Source: Pseudarthrobacter sp. NIBRBAC000502772 (GTDB lineage Bacteria; Actinomycetota; Actinomycetes; Actinomycetales; Micrococcaceae). Taken from it: a stretch of 64,000 nt of DNA. The stretch spans positions 124,001 through 188,000 of the forward strand of contig NZ_CP041188.1 of assembly GCF_006517235.1 (NCBI RefSeq). Reading direction: 5' to 3'. Below the pieces are notes generated by a model. The model was not told the origin of the DNA, made no database searches, and saw only the letters and a program-made list of their open reading frames with translations. Positions within the stretch are counted from its first letter, which is position 1; each line of letters starts with the position of its first letter. Made by a program: the position numbers and the translations under genes. Positions 8,263 to 16,246 of the stretch are shown here, piece by piece.

Positions 8263-8352
8263 ATATGAATCCCGCCTTGAAGTGGAAGTCTACGCGGCCG
8301 TGACGCAGGCCACAACCGGCCCGTTCGTCCATGAGCCCGGGTCACCGGCGTC

Positions 8353-8799
8353 CTACCCCATCGCCGGCGCTACCGAAGTTCCGGAACTGAACTGGCGGCG
8401 GGCCCACCGGGCGAGTTTCTTGCCCTTGCCCTTCCACCAGTTGTCCTCGTCCTTGTCGTGGTGCAGACGGAAGATGATCGCCACCATCACGAACATCGAC
8501 ATGCCAACGTCCATCCAGGACCAGGTCAGCGCGTCGATCAGTACACTCATGCCGGCGGCGATGATGGACGGAACGGCCAGCGTCCGGAAGACCGTGCTGG
8601 CCACGTAGCGTCGGTGCGACCTCGGTACGGACAGCGCCCGCACCAGGTCAAAGCACATGCACACCACCACGACGGCCTGACCGGCGGCAAGCAGGATCAG
8701 CCCGACACTAGACCCTGCGAACATAACGACTGAAGTACCAAACACGAGAAACCCCCAGAGGCTCGAACCCTGCGCTGTGAGACCCAGCTGCAGTTCCAT
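8353..8799 (-). CDS. Hypothetical small membrane protein
   Basis: A 148-aa protein I cannot name. Three or four hydrophobic segments are visible: SLWGFLVFGTSVVMFAGSSV (about 14-33), VGLILLAAGQAVVVVCMCF (about 32-50), a segment around VPSIIAAGMSVLIDAL (about 75-92) and VGMSMFVMVAIIF (about 98-110). They are followed by a basic, Trp-rich tail (DNWWKGKGKKLARWARR), which should be cytoplasmic. It is isolated between the hydroxylase and urtE. The ATG has no strong ribosome-binding site. Confidence 0.6.
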   Translation of the reverse strand: MELQLGLTAQGSSLWGFLVFGTSVVMFAGSSVGLILLAAGQAVVVVCMCFDLVRALSVPRSHRRYVASTVFRTLAVPSIIAAGMSVLIDALTWSWMDVGMSMFVMVAIIFRLHHDKDEDNWWKGKGKKLARWARRQFSSGTSVAPAMG

Positions 8800-8875
8800 T
8801 CAAGCCAGTAGGGGTGGTCCGGTCACGAGTAGTGGGTACTCGCTTTTCCGGCATCAGACAAGCATTGTACTTGCC

Positions 8876-9571
8876 TCAGATGAGCATCGCCTGCCGCACA
8901 TTGCCCGCTGATCTGGCGCCGCCGGCTCCCGAGGAGGAAACCCTTCCGGCCGAAAGGACGTAGTAGCTGTCCGCGGCATGGAGTGCAAAACCTATGTGCT
9001 GCTCCACCAGGAGGATGCTCATGCCGTTGCGCTGGGACAGCTTGAGGATGGTCGCTTCGATCTCGGCTACAACATTGGGCTGGATGCCTTCGGTTGGTTC
9101 GTCCAGGATCAGAAGGCTCGGCCCGGTGATCAACGCCCGGGCTATGGCAAGCTGCTGCCGCTGGCCACCCGACAACAGCCCGGCCCGCCGTGCCAGCAGC
9201 GGCCGGAGCGCGGGAAACAGATCGAGGGCTTCTGCCACGCGTTCAGTGCCGTTCCTGCGCCCGTCCGCGATGAGCTGCAGATTCTCCATAACGGACAGCT
9301 GCCCGAATGACTGCTGGCCCTGCGGTACATAGGCCATGCCCCGCGCCACCCGCTGATGTGGGCGGAGGGCCGAGATGTCCTCCCCGTCCAGGGTGATGCG
9401 TCCGGCCATGGGTTTGAGGAGCCCGACGACGGCGCGCAGCAGCGTCGTTTTGCCGGCGCCGTTGTGCCCCAGAACCGAGACGACGGCTCCCTCCCGGACG
9501 GTCACGCTCACCCCGGAGATCACCTGGGTACGGCCGTAACCGGTCTGCAGATTTTCGATTTCGAGCATCAT
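8876..9571 (-). CDS. urtE: Urea ABC transporter ATP-binding protein UrtE
   Basis: Second ATPase of the urea importer, 231 aa (LivF-like). Walker A GHNGAGKTTLL, signature LLSGGQRQQLAIARAL and Walker B LLILDEPTEGIQP are intact, and the UrtE-typical VPQGQQSFGQLSVMENL (Q-loop region) is present. It is the last gene of urtABCDE and its start overlaps the urtD stop by four bases, so it is co-translated. Assignment to urea rather than branched-chain amino acids rests on the five-gene order and the UrtA-like binding protein. Confidence 0.9.
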   Translation of the reverse strand: MMLEIENLQTGYGRTQVISGVSVTVREGAVVSVLGHNGAGKTTLLRAVVGLLKPMAGRITLDGEDISALRPHQRVARGMAYVPQGQQSFGQLSVMENLQLIADGRRNGTERVAEALDLFPALRPLLARRAGLLSGGQRQQLAIARALITGPSLLILDEPTEGIQPNVVAEIEATILKLSQRNGMSILLVEQHIGFALHAADSYYVLSAGRVSSSGAGGARSAGNVRQAMLI

Positions 9572-10371
9572 TGGCCTTCCGTTGCCGAGGTCCCCAGGTA
9601 CACGTCCTGCACCTTCTTGTCGGCCTGCACCTGCGCTACGCTTCCCTCACTGAGGACCTTGCCCGCGGCAAGGACAGAGACCGATGTAGCGAACTCCCGG
9701 ACGAAGTCCATATCGTGCTCAATAACCAGCGTGATCCGGTTGGCTGCGATGCGGCGCAGTAGCTCGCCGGTTTCCCCGCGCTCGTCCTGGCTCATCCCCG
9801 CGATTGGCTCGTCCAGGAGTAGCACGTCCGAGTTCTGCACCAGGAGCATGCCGATTTCCAGCCACTGCTTCTGTCCGTGGGCGAGGATCCCTGCCTTCTT
9901 GTCCGCCGCGTCTGCCAGGCCGATGATTTCCAGGGCCTCTTCCACGGCTGGTTCCACGGAGTTCCGGCGGCGGAACATCTGCAGCGGGCTGCGGCCGGAG
10001 CCGGCAGCGATGTCGAGGTTCTGGAGTACGGAGAGGTTCTCAAACACGCTTGCGGTCTGGAACGTGCGACCCACACCCAGCCGGGCGATCTTATGCACTT
10101 TGCGGCCGAGGATCTCTGTGCCGGTGTGGTTCACCGATCCCGTAGCCGGCACCAGCCCGGTGATGGCATCAATTACCGTCGTTTTCCCGGCACCATTGGG
10201 TCCGATCAAGAACCGCAGGTCGCCCTGGATCACATCAAGGTCGACGTTGTCCACGGCGAGGAATCCGTCAAAGGAAACCGAGAGGTTACGGACTTCGAGG
10301 TATTTTGGCCGGCCGCGGCGCCAACCCCCGGCCTGGGGCTCCCCGTCAGGGAGCAGCGTGGGCGTCGTCAT
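9568..10371 (-). CDS. urtD: Urea ABC transporter ATP-binding protein UrtD
   Basis: First ATPase of the urea importer, 267 aa (LivG-like). Visible are Walker A GPNGAGKTTVIDAITGL, the stretch LGVGRTFQTASVFENLSV, HGQKQWLEIGMLLVQ in place of a classic LSGGQ (HGQKQWLEI is typical of UrtD) and Walker B VLLLDEPIAGM with EHDMDFV behind it. It begins with about 30 variable residues before YLEVRNLSVSFDG. It overlaps both urtC and urtE by four bases. Confidence 0.92.
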   Translation of the reverse strand: MTTPTLLPDGEPQAGGWRRGRPKYLEVRNLSVSFDGFLAVDNVDLDVIQGDLRFLIGPNGAGKTTVIDAITGLVPATGSVNHTGTEILGRKVHKIARLGVGRTFQTASVFENLSVLQNLDIAAGSGRSPLQMFRRRNSVEPAVEEALEIIGLADAADKKAGILAHGQKQWLEIGMLLVQNSDVLLLDEPIAGMSQDERGETGELLRRIAANRITLVIEHDMDFVREFATSVSVLAAGKVLSEGSVAQVQADKKVQDVYLGTSATEGQ

Positions 10372-11510
10372 CTGCTGACCTCCTCAGGCTTGGTGGCTCG
10401 CTCTTCAACGTCGGGATCTGGCGCGTCGGGCGGCGCTACGGGAGCTGACGCTTCGGGCGGCGTTCTGCGCCGCCTGCCCAGCAGCGCCGGCAATGAGGCA
10501 AGCCCGCCCGGCATAAACCCGATGACCAGGACAAACAGCAGGCCCTGGAAGTACACCCAGAAGGACGGGAAAGTGGATGACAGGCTGGACTGGGCCGCGG
10601 CGACGCAGACGGCGCCCAGGACCGGCCCCAGGAGGGTGCCGCGGCCGCCGATTGCGACGCCGATAAGGAATGCGATGGACGGGATCACGCCAACGTCCGC
10701 AGGCGAGATGATCCCGACGATCGGGACGAACAACGCCCCTGCGACGCCTGCCAGGACGGCGGCAGCCACGTAGATGACGGTTTTGACGGTCGCCGGATCG
10801 TAGCCCAGGAAGCGGACGCGCTCCTCCTGGTCCCGAACCGCCACCAGCAGCTCGCCGAAACGACTGTGCATCAGCTGCCGGGCAATGGCGAGCGACAGCA
10901 GTAGGACCACCACCGCGATCATGTACAGCATGAGCTTGTTGTTCGGGTCCTTCAGGTCAAAACCGAAGAAGGACCGGAATCCGTTCAGTCCGTTGGACCC
11001 TCCGGTTGTAGCCTGCTGGCCAATCAGGAACACTGCGAAGGCCGCCGCCAGCGCTTGGCTGAGAATCGCAAAATAGGCACCTTTGACGCGGCGCTTGAAG
11101 ATCGCCAAGCCCAGGACGAGTGCCACCAGCCCCGGAACCAGGACCACGGCGAGGAGCGTCACTGCGGGGCTCCGGAACGGTTCCCACCAGCCGGGAACCT
11201 CGCCGCTGCCGTAGAGGGACATGAAGTCCGGCACCCCCGAGCCGCCGAAGAGCGATGCGTCGGCCAGCTTCATGTGCATGGCCATGATGTAGGCCCCGAG
11301 TCCGAAGAACACCCCCTGGCCCAGGGTCAGCATGCCGCCGCGTCCCCACGCCAGGCCGATGCCGACTGCCACGATGGCAAAGCAGAGGAACTTCCCCAGC
11401 AGGCCGAGGTTGAACGCCGGAAGCACCGCGGGTGCAACGCCCAGGAGCAGGACCGCACCAAGGGTGAATCCGGCCACGGTTCCCAACCGCCCGCGCAACA
11501 GGCTTTTCAT
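10368..11510 (-). CDS. urtC: Urea ABC transporter permease UrtC
   Basis: Membrane permease, 380 aa, of the LivM type, with about ten hydrophobic segments from VAGFTLGAVLLLGVAPAVLP through VIGFMPGGLASLPALL. The family loop AVRDQEERVRFLGYDPATVK sits near 240. The ATG at 11510 is chosen over a longer open frame because GGAGCCTGGC precedes it and the longer version overlaps urtB heavily. The last 30 residues are a Pro/Ala/Glu-rich cytoplasmic tail. It overlaps urtB and urtD by four bases each. Confidence 0.92.
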   Translation of the reverse strand: MKSLLRGRLGTVAGFTLGAVLLLGVAPAVLPAFNLGLLGKFLCFAIVAVGIGLAWGRGGMLTLGQGVFFGLGAYIMAMHMKLADASLFGGSGVPDFMSLYGSGEVPGWWEPFRSPAVTLLAVVLVPGLVALVLGLAIFKRRVKGAYFAILSQALAAAFAVFLIGQQATTGGSNGLNGFRSFFGFDLKDPNNKLMLYMIAVVVLLLSLAIARQLMHSRFGELLVAVRDQEERVRFLGYDPATVKTVIYVAAAVLAGVAGALFVPIVGIISPADVGVIPSIAFLIGVAIGGRGTLLGPVLGAVCVAAAQSSLSSTFPSFWVYFQGLLFVLVIGFMPGGLASLPALLGRRRRTPPEASAPVAPPDAPDPDVEERATKPEEVSR

Positions 11511-12391
11511 GCCAGGCTCCTTGTTTTGAGGCTGAAAATGCCCTGCGGCCGAAGCTGGAGGAACACCACAATCACGATCAGGATCAGGACCTTGCCGATG
11601 CTGGCCGTCGTCGAGTACTCGAAGACGGACTGCAGCACTCCCAGGGCAAAGGCAGCGATGACGGCCCCCTTGATCTGGCCGATACCCCCGGCCACCACCA
11701 CCAGGAAGGCATCCACGATGTAGTTGGTGCCGAGGTACGGGCTTGTTGAACCTATGAGTGTGACCGCGACGCCGGCGATGCCGGCCAGGCCCGAACCGAT
11801 GAAGAACGTCAGTTGGTCGCTGCGCCGGGTTGACACCCCACTCGTTTCCGCGAGGTCCCGGTTCAGCACAACGGCCCGGATACGGCGCCCGAGCGGCGTG
11901 GCCTTCAGGAGGAGGACCAGGCCGGCGAGGCACAGCAGCGAGAGCCCCAGGATAAAGAGCCTGGTCAGCGGGATGGGAGCGCCCAGCAACTCGATGTTCC
12001 CCTGCAACCACCCCGGTGCACGGACATCGACGCTGGGTGCCCCGAAGATGTCACGTGCGGCCTGCTGCAGGATCAGGGCCACCCCGAAAGTGACCAGGAG
12101 GGTGTCCAGGGGCCGGTGGTACATGCGGCGCAACAGCACCGCTTCGAGCACCAGCCCCAGGACACCTCCCACCAGGAAGCCTGCGGGAATGGACACCAGC
12201 AGCGATACGCCGGCGTCGGAGATGGCCTGCTGGACCACAAAGGCCGTGTAGGCCCCGGCCATCATGAACTCGCCGTGGGCCATGTTGATGACCCCCATCT
12301 GGCCGAAGGTCAACGACAGTCCCAGTGCCGCCAGGAGCAGCACGGAGCCGAGGCTGAGTCCGGCGAACATCTGCCCTATCAGGAGCTCCAT
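11507..12391 (-). CDS. urtB: Urea ABC transporter permease UrtB
   Basis: Membrane permease, 294 aa (LivH-like). It opens MELLIGQMFAGLSLGSVLLL and contains GQMGVINMAHGEFMMAGAY, the strongly conserved permease motif, near residue 40, and the UrtB-like AVVLNRDLAETSGVSTRR near 165. The ATG at 12391 is chosen over one 90 bases upstream because GGAAAGG lies before it and the upstream extension covers the true urtA end. It partners UrtC in the membrane. Confidence 0.93.
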   Translation of the reverse strand: MELLIGQMFAGLSLGSVLLLAALGLSLTFGQMGVINMAHGEFMMAGAYTAFVVQQAISDAGVSLLVSIPAGFLVGGVLGLVLEAVLLRRMYHRPLDTLLVTFGVALILQQAARDIFGAPSVDVRAPGWLQGNIELLGAPIPLTRLFILGLSLLCLAGLVLLLKATPLGRRIRAVVLNRDLAETSGVSTRRSDQLTFFIGSGLAGIAGVAVTLIGSTSPYLGTNYIVDAFLVVVAGGIGQIKGAVIAAFALGVLQSVFEYSTTASIGKVLILIVIVVFLQLRPQGIFSLKTRSLA

Positions 12392-12425
12392 TCCAGCAGG
12401 CCTTTCCTCGATGTTTCCGCGGCCG

Positions 12426-13690
12426 TTACTTGGCCAGGTCCTTGGCCCAGTCGTAAGTGGCCAGGAATGGATCCGGTTCAACCGCCGCGGGCGATGACCA
12501 CACCGTGTCGATCAGGCCCTCCGCGTTGATCTTGCCGATGCGGGGGTCTTGGTGATGTGGTTGTTCTCCCCGTTGACCGTGACCAGGCCCTCAGGCGCCT
12601 CGAAGGTCACACCGTCCGCGGCTGCCTGCACCTTGTCCACCTCAAAGGATCCCGCCTTCTCCACCATTGCCGTCCAGAGGTACAGGGAGGTGTAGGCGGC
12701 TTCCATGGGGTCGCTCGTTACGCGCTCGGTGCCGAACTTCGCCTTGAACGCCGCGACGAACTTCTTGTTGGCCGGCGTGTCCAGGGTCTGGTAGTAGTCC
12801 CAGGCAGTCAGCTGGCCTTCGACGTTGTCCAAGCCGACGCCGGGGACTTCCTCCTCGGCGATGGACACGGAGACCACGGGCATGGTATCGGCGGTCAGGC
12901 CAACGCTCTTGTACTGGCGGAAGAAGGCCACATTGCTGTCGCCGTTGAGGGTATTGAAGACCGCGTCGGCCTTGGAGTCCCGGACTTTGTTAACGATGGT
13001 GGAGAATTCCGTGGAGCCCAGCGGGGCGTACTCCTCGCCGAGGACTTCGATGCCCTTGGCCGCGGCGTAGGCCTGGATGATTTTGTTGGCTGTTCGCGGG
13101 AAGACGTAGTCACTGCCGACCAGGAACAGGGACTTGGTTCCCTGCTCGGCCAGGTAGTCCAACGCCGGGATGATCTGCTGGTTGGTGGTGGCACCGGTGT
13201 AGAAGATGTTCTTCGACGACTCCAGGCCCTCGTACTGCACCGGGTAGAACAGCAGAGCGTCGTTGGCCTCAAACACAGGGAGCATCGCCTTGCGGCTTGA
13301 GGAGGTCCAGCCGCCGAATACCGCGGCCGTGCAGTCCTGCTGGATCAGTTTCCCGGCGCGCTCCGCGAACTTGGTCGGTTCGCTGGCGCCGTCCTCGCTG
13401 ATGACCTCGAGCTGCTTGCCCAGGACACCGCCGGAAGCGTTGATTTCCTCGGCAGCCAGGGACAGGGAGTCGAAGACGGTGCTCTCGCTGATGGCCATGG
13501 TGCCGGACAGCGAGTTGATGAAACCGACTTTGACGCTGCTGCCCGAGGTGTCCACACAAGACGTGCCGCTGCTGGCGGTGGAGCCTGCGGACGCCGGATC
13601 CGCGATCTGGCTGCCGCAGCCTGCCAGGACAGTGGCCATGGCGGCTGCCGCCAACGAATTGAAAGCGCGTTTGGTGACCGAAACCCTCAT
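12426..13690 (-). pseudogene. urtA: Urea ABC transporter binding lipoprotein UrtA (one-base frameshift near the C-terminus)
   Basis: Substrate-binding lipoprotein of the urea importer. The N-terminus has a basic region, a hydrophobic stretch and the lipobox LAGC, then [17 protein letters not shown], as in UrtA. The reading frame is intact to [11 protein letters not shown]. There a run of five G on the plus strand (12542-12546) needs a sixth for the conserved end [16 protein letters not shown] to continue in frame to a TAA at 12426, giving 421 aa, the usual length. As written the frame stops at 12512 after an unrelated tail of about ten residues. This is either a real lesion or a homopolymer sequencing error; the rest of the operon is intact. 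Confidence 0.85.
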
Positions 13691-14059
13691 GTGTACCTGC
13701 TTCTCGTTCCGCCGTTGCGCTGGGCAGCGGCTCGCCTCCGAGGTCCGTCAGAAGTGACCCCTTGCGATGAACGTAGGAGCGAATTGTTTCAGCGCCTGCC
13801 CGGTTGGTTTCGAGACCGTTTCGGGGCGATCGCCGGGCCGGCCGCGAGTTGAGGCGCACGGCAGGCGGGCGGGAGAAAACCGCGGGAAAGCAGGCCCTGG
13901 GAGAGTTAACCTGCGGGAAACCTGCCGCGGCGTAACTTTGGCCCGGTTGCCGGACATAATCCGGTCCGGACGCCGGGAAACGGCTCTCACCTGCGGCTAT
14001 GCGCAACACCCGAGCGACGGGCAGGGCTATTTGTGCGTCGGCCGGCTCCCTGAGTGGCG
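13691..14059. other. Intergenic region between hspR and urtA
   Basis: A 369-bp stretch with no credible gene. It should hold the urt promoter and any nitrogen-control sites, and may hold the end of the chaperone transcript. The only recognisable site is the weak GlnR-like motif annotated separately. AGCAGG lies just upstream of the urtA ATG. No clear -35/-10 pair or hairpin terminator stands out. Confidence 0.5.
13906..13921 (+). promoter_or_regulatory. Possible GlnR-type nitrogen-control half-site
   Basis: TTAAC, six bases, then GAAAC fits the known actinobacterial GlnR pattern gTnAc-n6-GaAAc with one degenerate mismatch. A GTAAC follows ten bases later. It lies about 215 bases upstream of urtA, whose product imports a nitrogen source, which makes nitrogen control plausible. 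The motif is short and degenerate. Confidence 0.3.
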
Positions 14060-14485
14060 CTATTCGCCCAGTGCCCTGGGCCGCCAGACCACGACGGCCT
14101 GGGACCGCGCGCGGGGGCGCTGGCCGCGGGCCAGGCTCACCACGTCGCCGGCGGCACCGGCTGCGAAGATCCGCGAATCAAGGGGATCACGACGGCGGCC
14201 CAGCTCCTCGGCCAGCTCACTCACCCTGCGCTGCAGCGCGGCCACCTGGTTCTCGAGCTCAAGGATCCGTTTAATGCCCTCGAGCGAGACGCCCTCGTGA
14301 GACAGCCGCTGGACTTCGCGCAGCATGTTGATGTCCCGCTGCGAGTAGCGGCGAGACTTCCCCGGCGCCCGGCTGGGCGAGACAATGCCCAGCCGGTCAT
14401 ACTGCCGGAGCGTCTGCGGGTGCATATCCGCCAGTTCAGCCGCGACGGAGATCACGAAGATCGGCTGGTCAGCGCTGATGTCCAC
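14060..14485 (-). CDS. hspR: Heat-shock repressor HspR (MerR family)
   Basis: A 141-aa repressor of the chaperone operon. A MerR-type winged helix spans residues about 10-75: VISVAAELADMHPQTLRQYD, then RLGIVSPSRAPGKSRRYS. A coiled-coil-like ELENQVAALQRRVSELAEEL follows. The start is GTG. It is the last gene of dnaK-grpE-dnaJ-hspR, 15 bases after dnaJ. In relatives HspR binds HAIR sites with DnaK as co-repressor; two HAIR sites flank the dnaK promoter here. Confidence 0.95.
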   Translation of the reverse strand: MDISADQPIFVISVAAELADMHPQTLRQYDRLGIVSPSRAPGKSRRYSQRDINMLREVQRLSHEGVSLEGIKRILELENQVAALQRRVSELAEELGRRRDPLDSRIFAAGAAGDVVSLARGQRPRARSQAVVVWRPRALGE

Positions 14486-14500
14486 GGTCTGCTCCGTTGC

Positions 14501-15472
14501 TTAGAGCCGGGCCTTGGCGGCCAGGCCTTCACGGACATCGGCGTCGGCGGTGGCTTCGGCAAAGGCCTTCACGGCTGCTTCGGCTTCCTTGTTCAGGTTC
14601 TTCGGCACCGCGACGTCGATGGTCACCAGGAGATCGCCGGTGACCTTGGAGGTCTTCACGCCGTGGCCTTTGACCCGGAGTGTACGCCCCGAAGGCGTGC
14701 CGGCCGGAACACGGACCTTGACGGTCTCGCCGTCGATGGTGGGGACCTGGATGTCGGCGCCCAAGGCAGCTTCCGGGAAGGTGACCGGGACATGGATGCG
14801 GAGGTTGTCGCCGTCGCGCGTGTAAACCTCGTGCGGCTTGACGGACACGGCAACCATGAGGTCGCCGTTGCCGGCGGGCCCTGGCTGGCCCTTGCCGCGG
14901 ACGCGCACTTTCTGGCCGTCTTTGATGCCGGCGGGAACGCGGACGTCAATAACGTCACCGCTGGGTTCGCGCAGGCCGATGGAGGTGCCGCGGATGGAGC
15001 CCGCGAAGGAAATGGTGGTCGAAGCGGTGCGGTCCGCACCCTTCTGCGGGGTCCGCTGGAAGCCAGGCTGGGCCCCGAAGCCGCCACCGAACAGGTCAGC
15101 GAACTCGGGCGGAATGCCGCCGGCTGTACTGAACCCGCCTGAGTGACGGCCAGCGTTTCCGGTAAACAGGCCGCCGAACATGTCCTCGAACCCGCCGTTG
15201 GCGGCACCGGCCCCGCCCGGAGCGAACCGGGCGCCGCCGCCCATTGCCCGGATCGCGTCATACTGCTGCCGCTCGTCGGGGTCCGAAAGCACCGAATAGG
15301 CCTCGGAGATGTCCTTGAACTTCTTCTCCGAAGCGGCATTCCCGGCGTTGGTATCCGGGTGATGCTGGCGGGCAAGTTTCCGGTAGGCCTTCTTGATGTC
15401 GGCGTCGGAAGCGTCCTTGGCGATACCAAGGATCGCGTAAAAGTCCTTGTCCACCCAATCCTGGCTAGCCAA
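14501..15472 (-). CDS. dnaJ: Co-chaperone DnaJ without zinc fingers
   Basis: Stimulates the DnaK ATPase and delivers substrates; 323 aa. The J domain (residues about 8-75) has the invariant HPD in KLARQHHPDTNAGN. A Gly/Phe-rich linker (about 80-150) and two C-terminal beta-barrel domains follow. The four CxxCxGxG zinc-finger repeats of classical DnaJ are absent, making it a type II or CbpA-like DnaJ, as usual for the copy in actinobacterial dnaK operons. It starts with TTG behind AAGGAAA. Confidence 0.93.
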   Translation of the reverse strand: MASQDWVDKDFYAILGIAKDASDADIKKAYRKLARQHHPDTNAGNAASEKKFKDISEAYSVLSDPDERQQYDAIRAMGGGARFAPGGAGAANGGFEDMFGGLFTGNAGRHSGGFSTAGGIPPEFADLFGGGFGAQPGFQRTPQKGADRTASTTISFAGSIRGTSIGLREPSGDVIDVRVPAGIKDGQKVRVRGKGQPGPAGNGDLMVAVSVKPHEVYTRDGDNLRIHVPVTFPEAALGADIQVPTIDGETVKVRVPAGTPSGRTLRVKGHGVKTSKVTGDLLVTIDVAVPKNLNKEAEAAVKAFAEATADADVREGLAAKARL

Positions 15473-15502
15473 TGGCGTTTCCTTTCAAGAAGTTAATGGG
15501 TC

Positions 15503-15548
15503 GGTGGTTGAGCTTGCCGAAACCTGGGTTTCGACAAGCTCAACCACC
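15503..15548. repeat. Near-perfect 22-bp inverted repeat, hairpin between grpE and dnaJ
   Basis: Two 22-base arms (15503-15524 and 15527-15548) are reverse complements with one mismatch and only a two-base loop. The core TGGTTGAGCTTGTCGAAACC is, from memory, a very common dispersed palindrome in Micrococcales genomes. It occupies most of the 85-bp gap inside the chaperone operon, so it could attenuate or stabilise the dnaJ-hspR part of the message. Confidence 0.8.
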
Positions 15549-15557
15549 GGGGTAATG

Positions 15558-16244
15558 CTAGGCCGGAACTGCGACGATAACCTGTGCTGCGCGGAGGACT
15601 CGTTCGCCTGACTTGTAGCCGGAGCGGAGCACCTGGCTGACGGTGTCAACCTCGATGTCCTCGCCCGGCTGCTGGATGAGGGCCTCGTGGATCGTGGGAT
15701 CGAACTCCACTCCGGTCTCATCAATGCGGACCAGTCCGTACGTCTTCAGGGCGTTCTCCAGCTTGGTGGCGATCGCGGCGAACGGGCCGTCGGTCAGGTC
15801 ACCGTGCTGGCGGGCGGCATCGACGTCGTCCAGTACCGGCAGCAGGGAGTTCAGGACGCCGATAACGGCCATCTCCCCTGCCACGGCCCGGTCGCGCTCA
15901 ACGCGCTTGCGGTAGTTGACGTATTCAGCCTGGAGGCGGAGGAGATCGTTCTTCAGCTCGGCAGCTTCAGCGTGTCCGGCACCCTGTGCCACCGATTCCT
16001 CGGCCGGCACCTCGATGCCGTTCAGGATTTCCTCGGCCTGGGCGAGTGCATCGCCGTCCCTGTCAACAAGCTCGCCGCCAACAGGCTCGCCCACCAGGGG
16101 CTCTCCCGCCGGCGCGGCAGCGGGCTGTTCGCCCTCCGGGTGCCGGGCCTGCCCGGTCACCGGATCAACCTTGCGGTTGTCCCGGATGACCGGCTCCTGG
16201 TTCGCGGACGAGTTGTGCTCTTCCTCGTTGCCGTGGTGCGGCAT
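15558..16244 (-). CDS. grpE: Nucleotide exchange factor GrpE
   Basis: Releases ADP from DnaK; 228 aa. A variable acidic N-terminus of about 75 residues precedes a coiled-coil region (LKNDLLRLQAEYVNYRKRVE) and the conserved GrpE domain, with VLPVLDDVDAARQHGDL, then GVEFDPTIHEALIQQ and TVSQVLRSGYKSGERVLR, ending AQVIVAVPA. It follows dnaK by two bases. Confidence 0.96.
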   Translation of the reverse strand: MPHHGNEEEHNSSANQEPVIRDNRKVDPVTGQARHPEGEQPAAAPAGEPLVGEPVGGELVDRDGDALAQAEEILNGIEVPAEESVAQGAGHAEAAELKNDLLRLQAEYVNYRKRVERDRAVAGEMAVIGVLNSLLPVLDDVDAARQHGDLTDGPFAAIATKLENALKTYGLVRIDETGVEFDPTIHEALIQQPGEDIEVDTVSQVLRSGYKSGERVLRAAQVIVAVPA

Positions 16245-16246
16245 GG

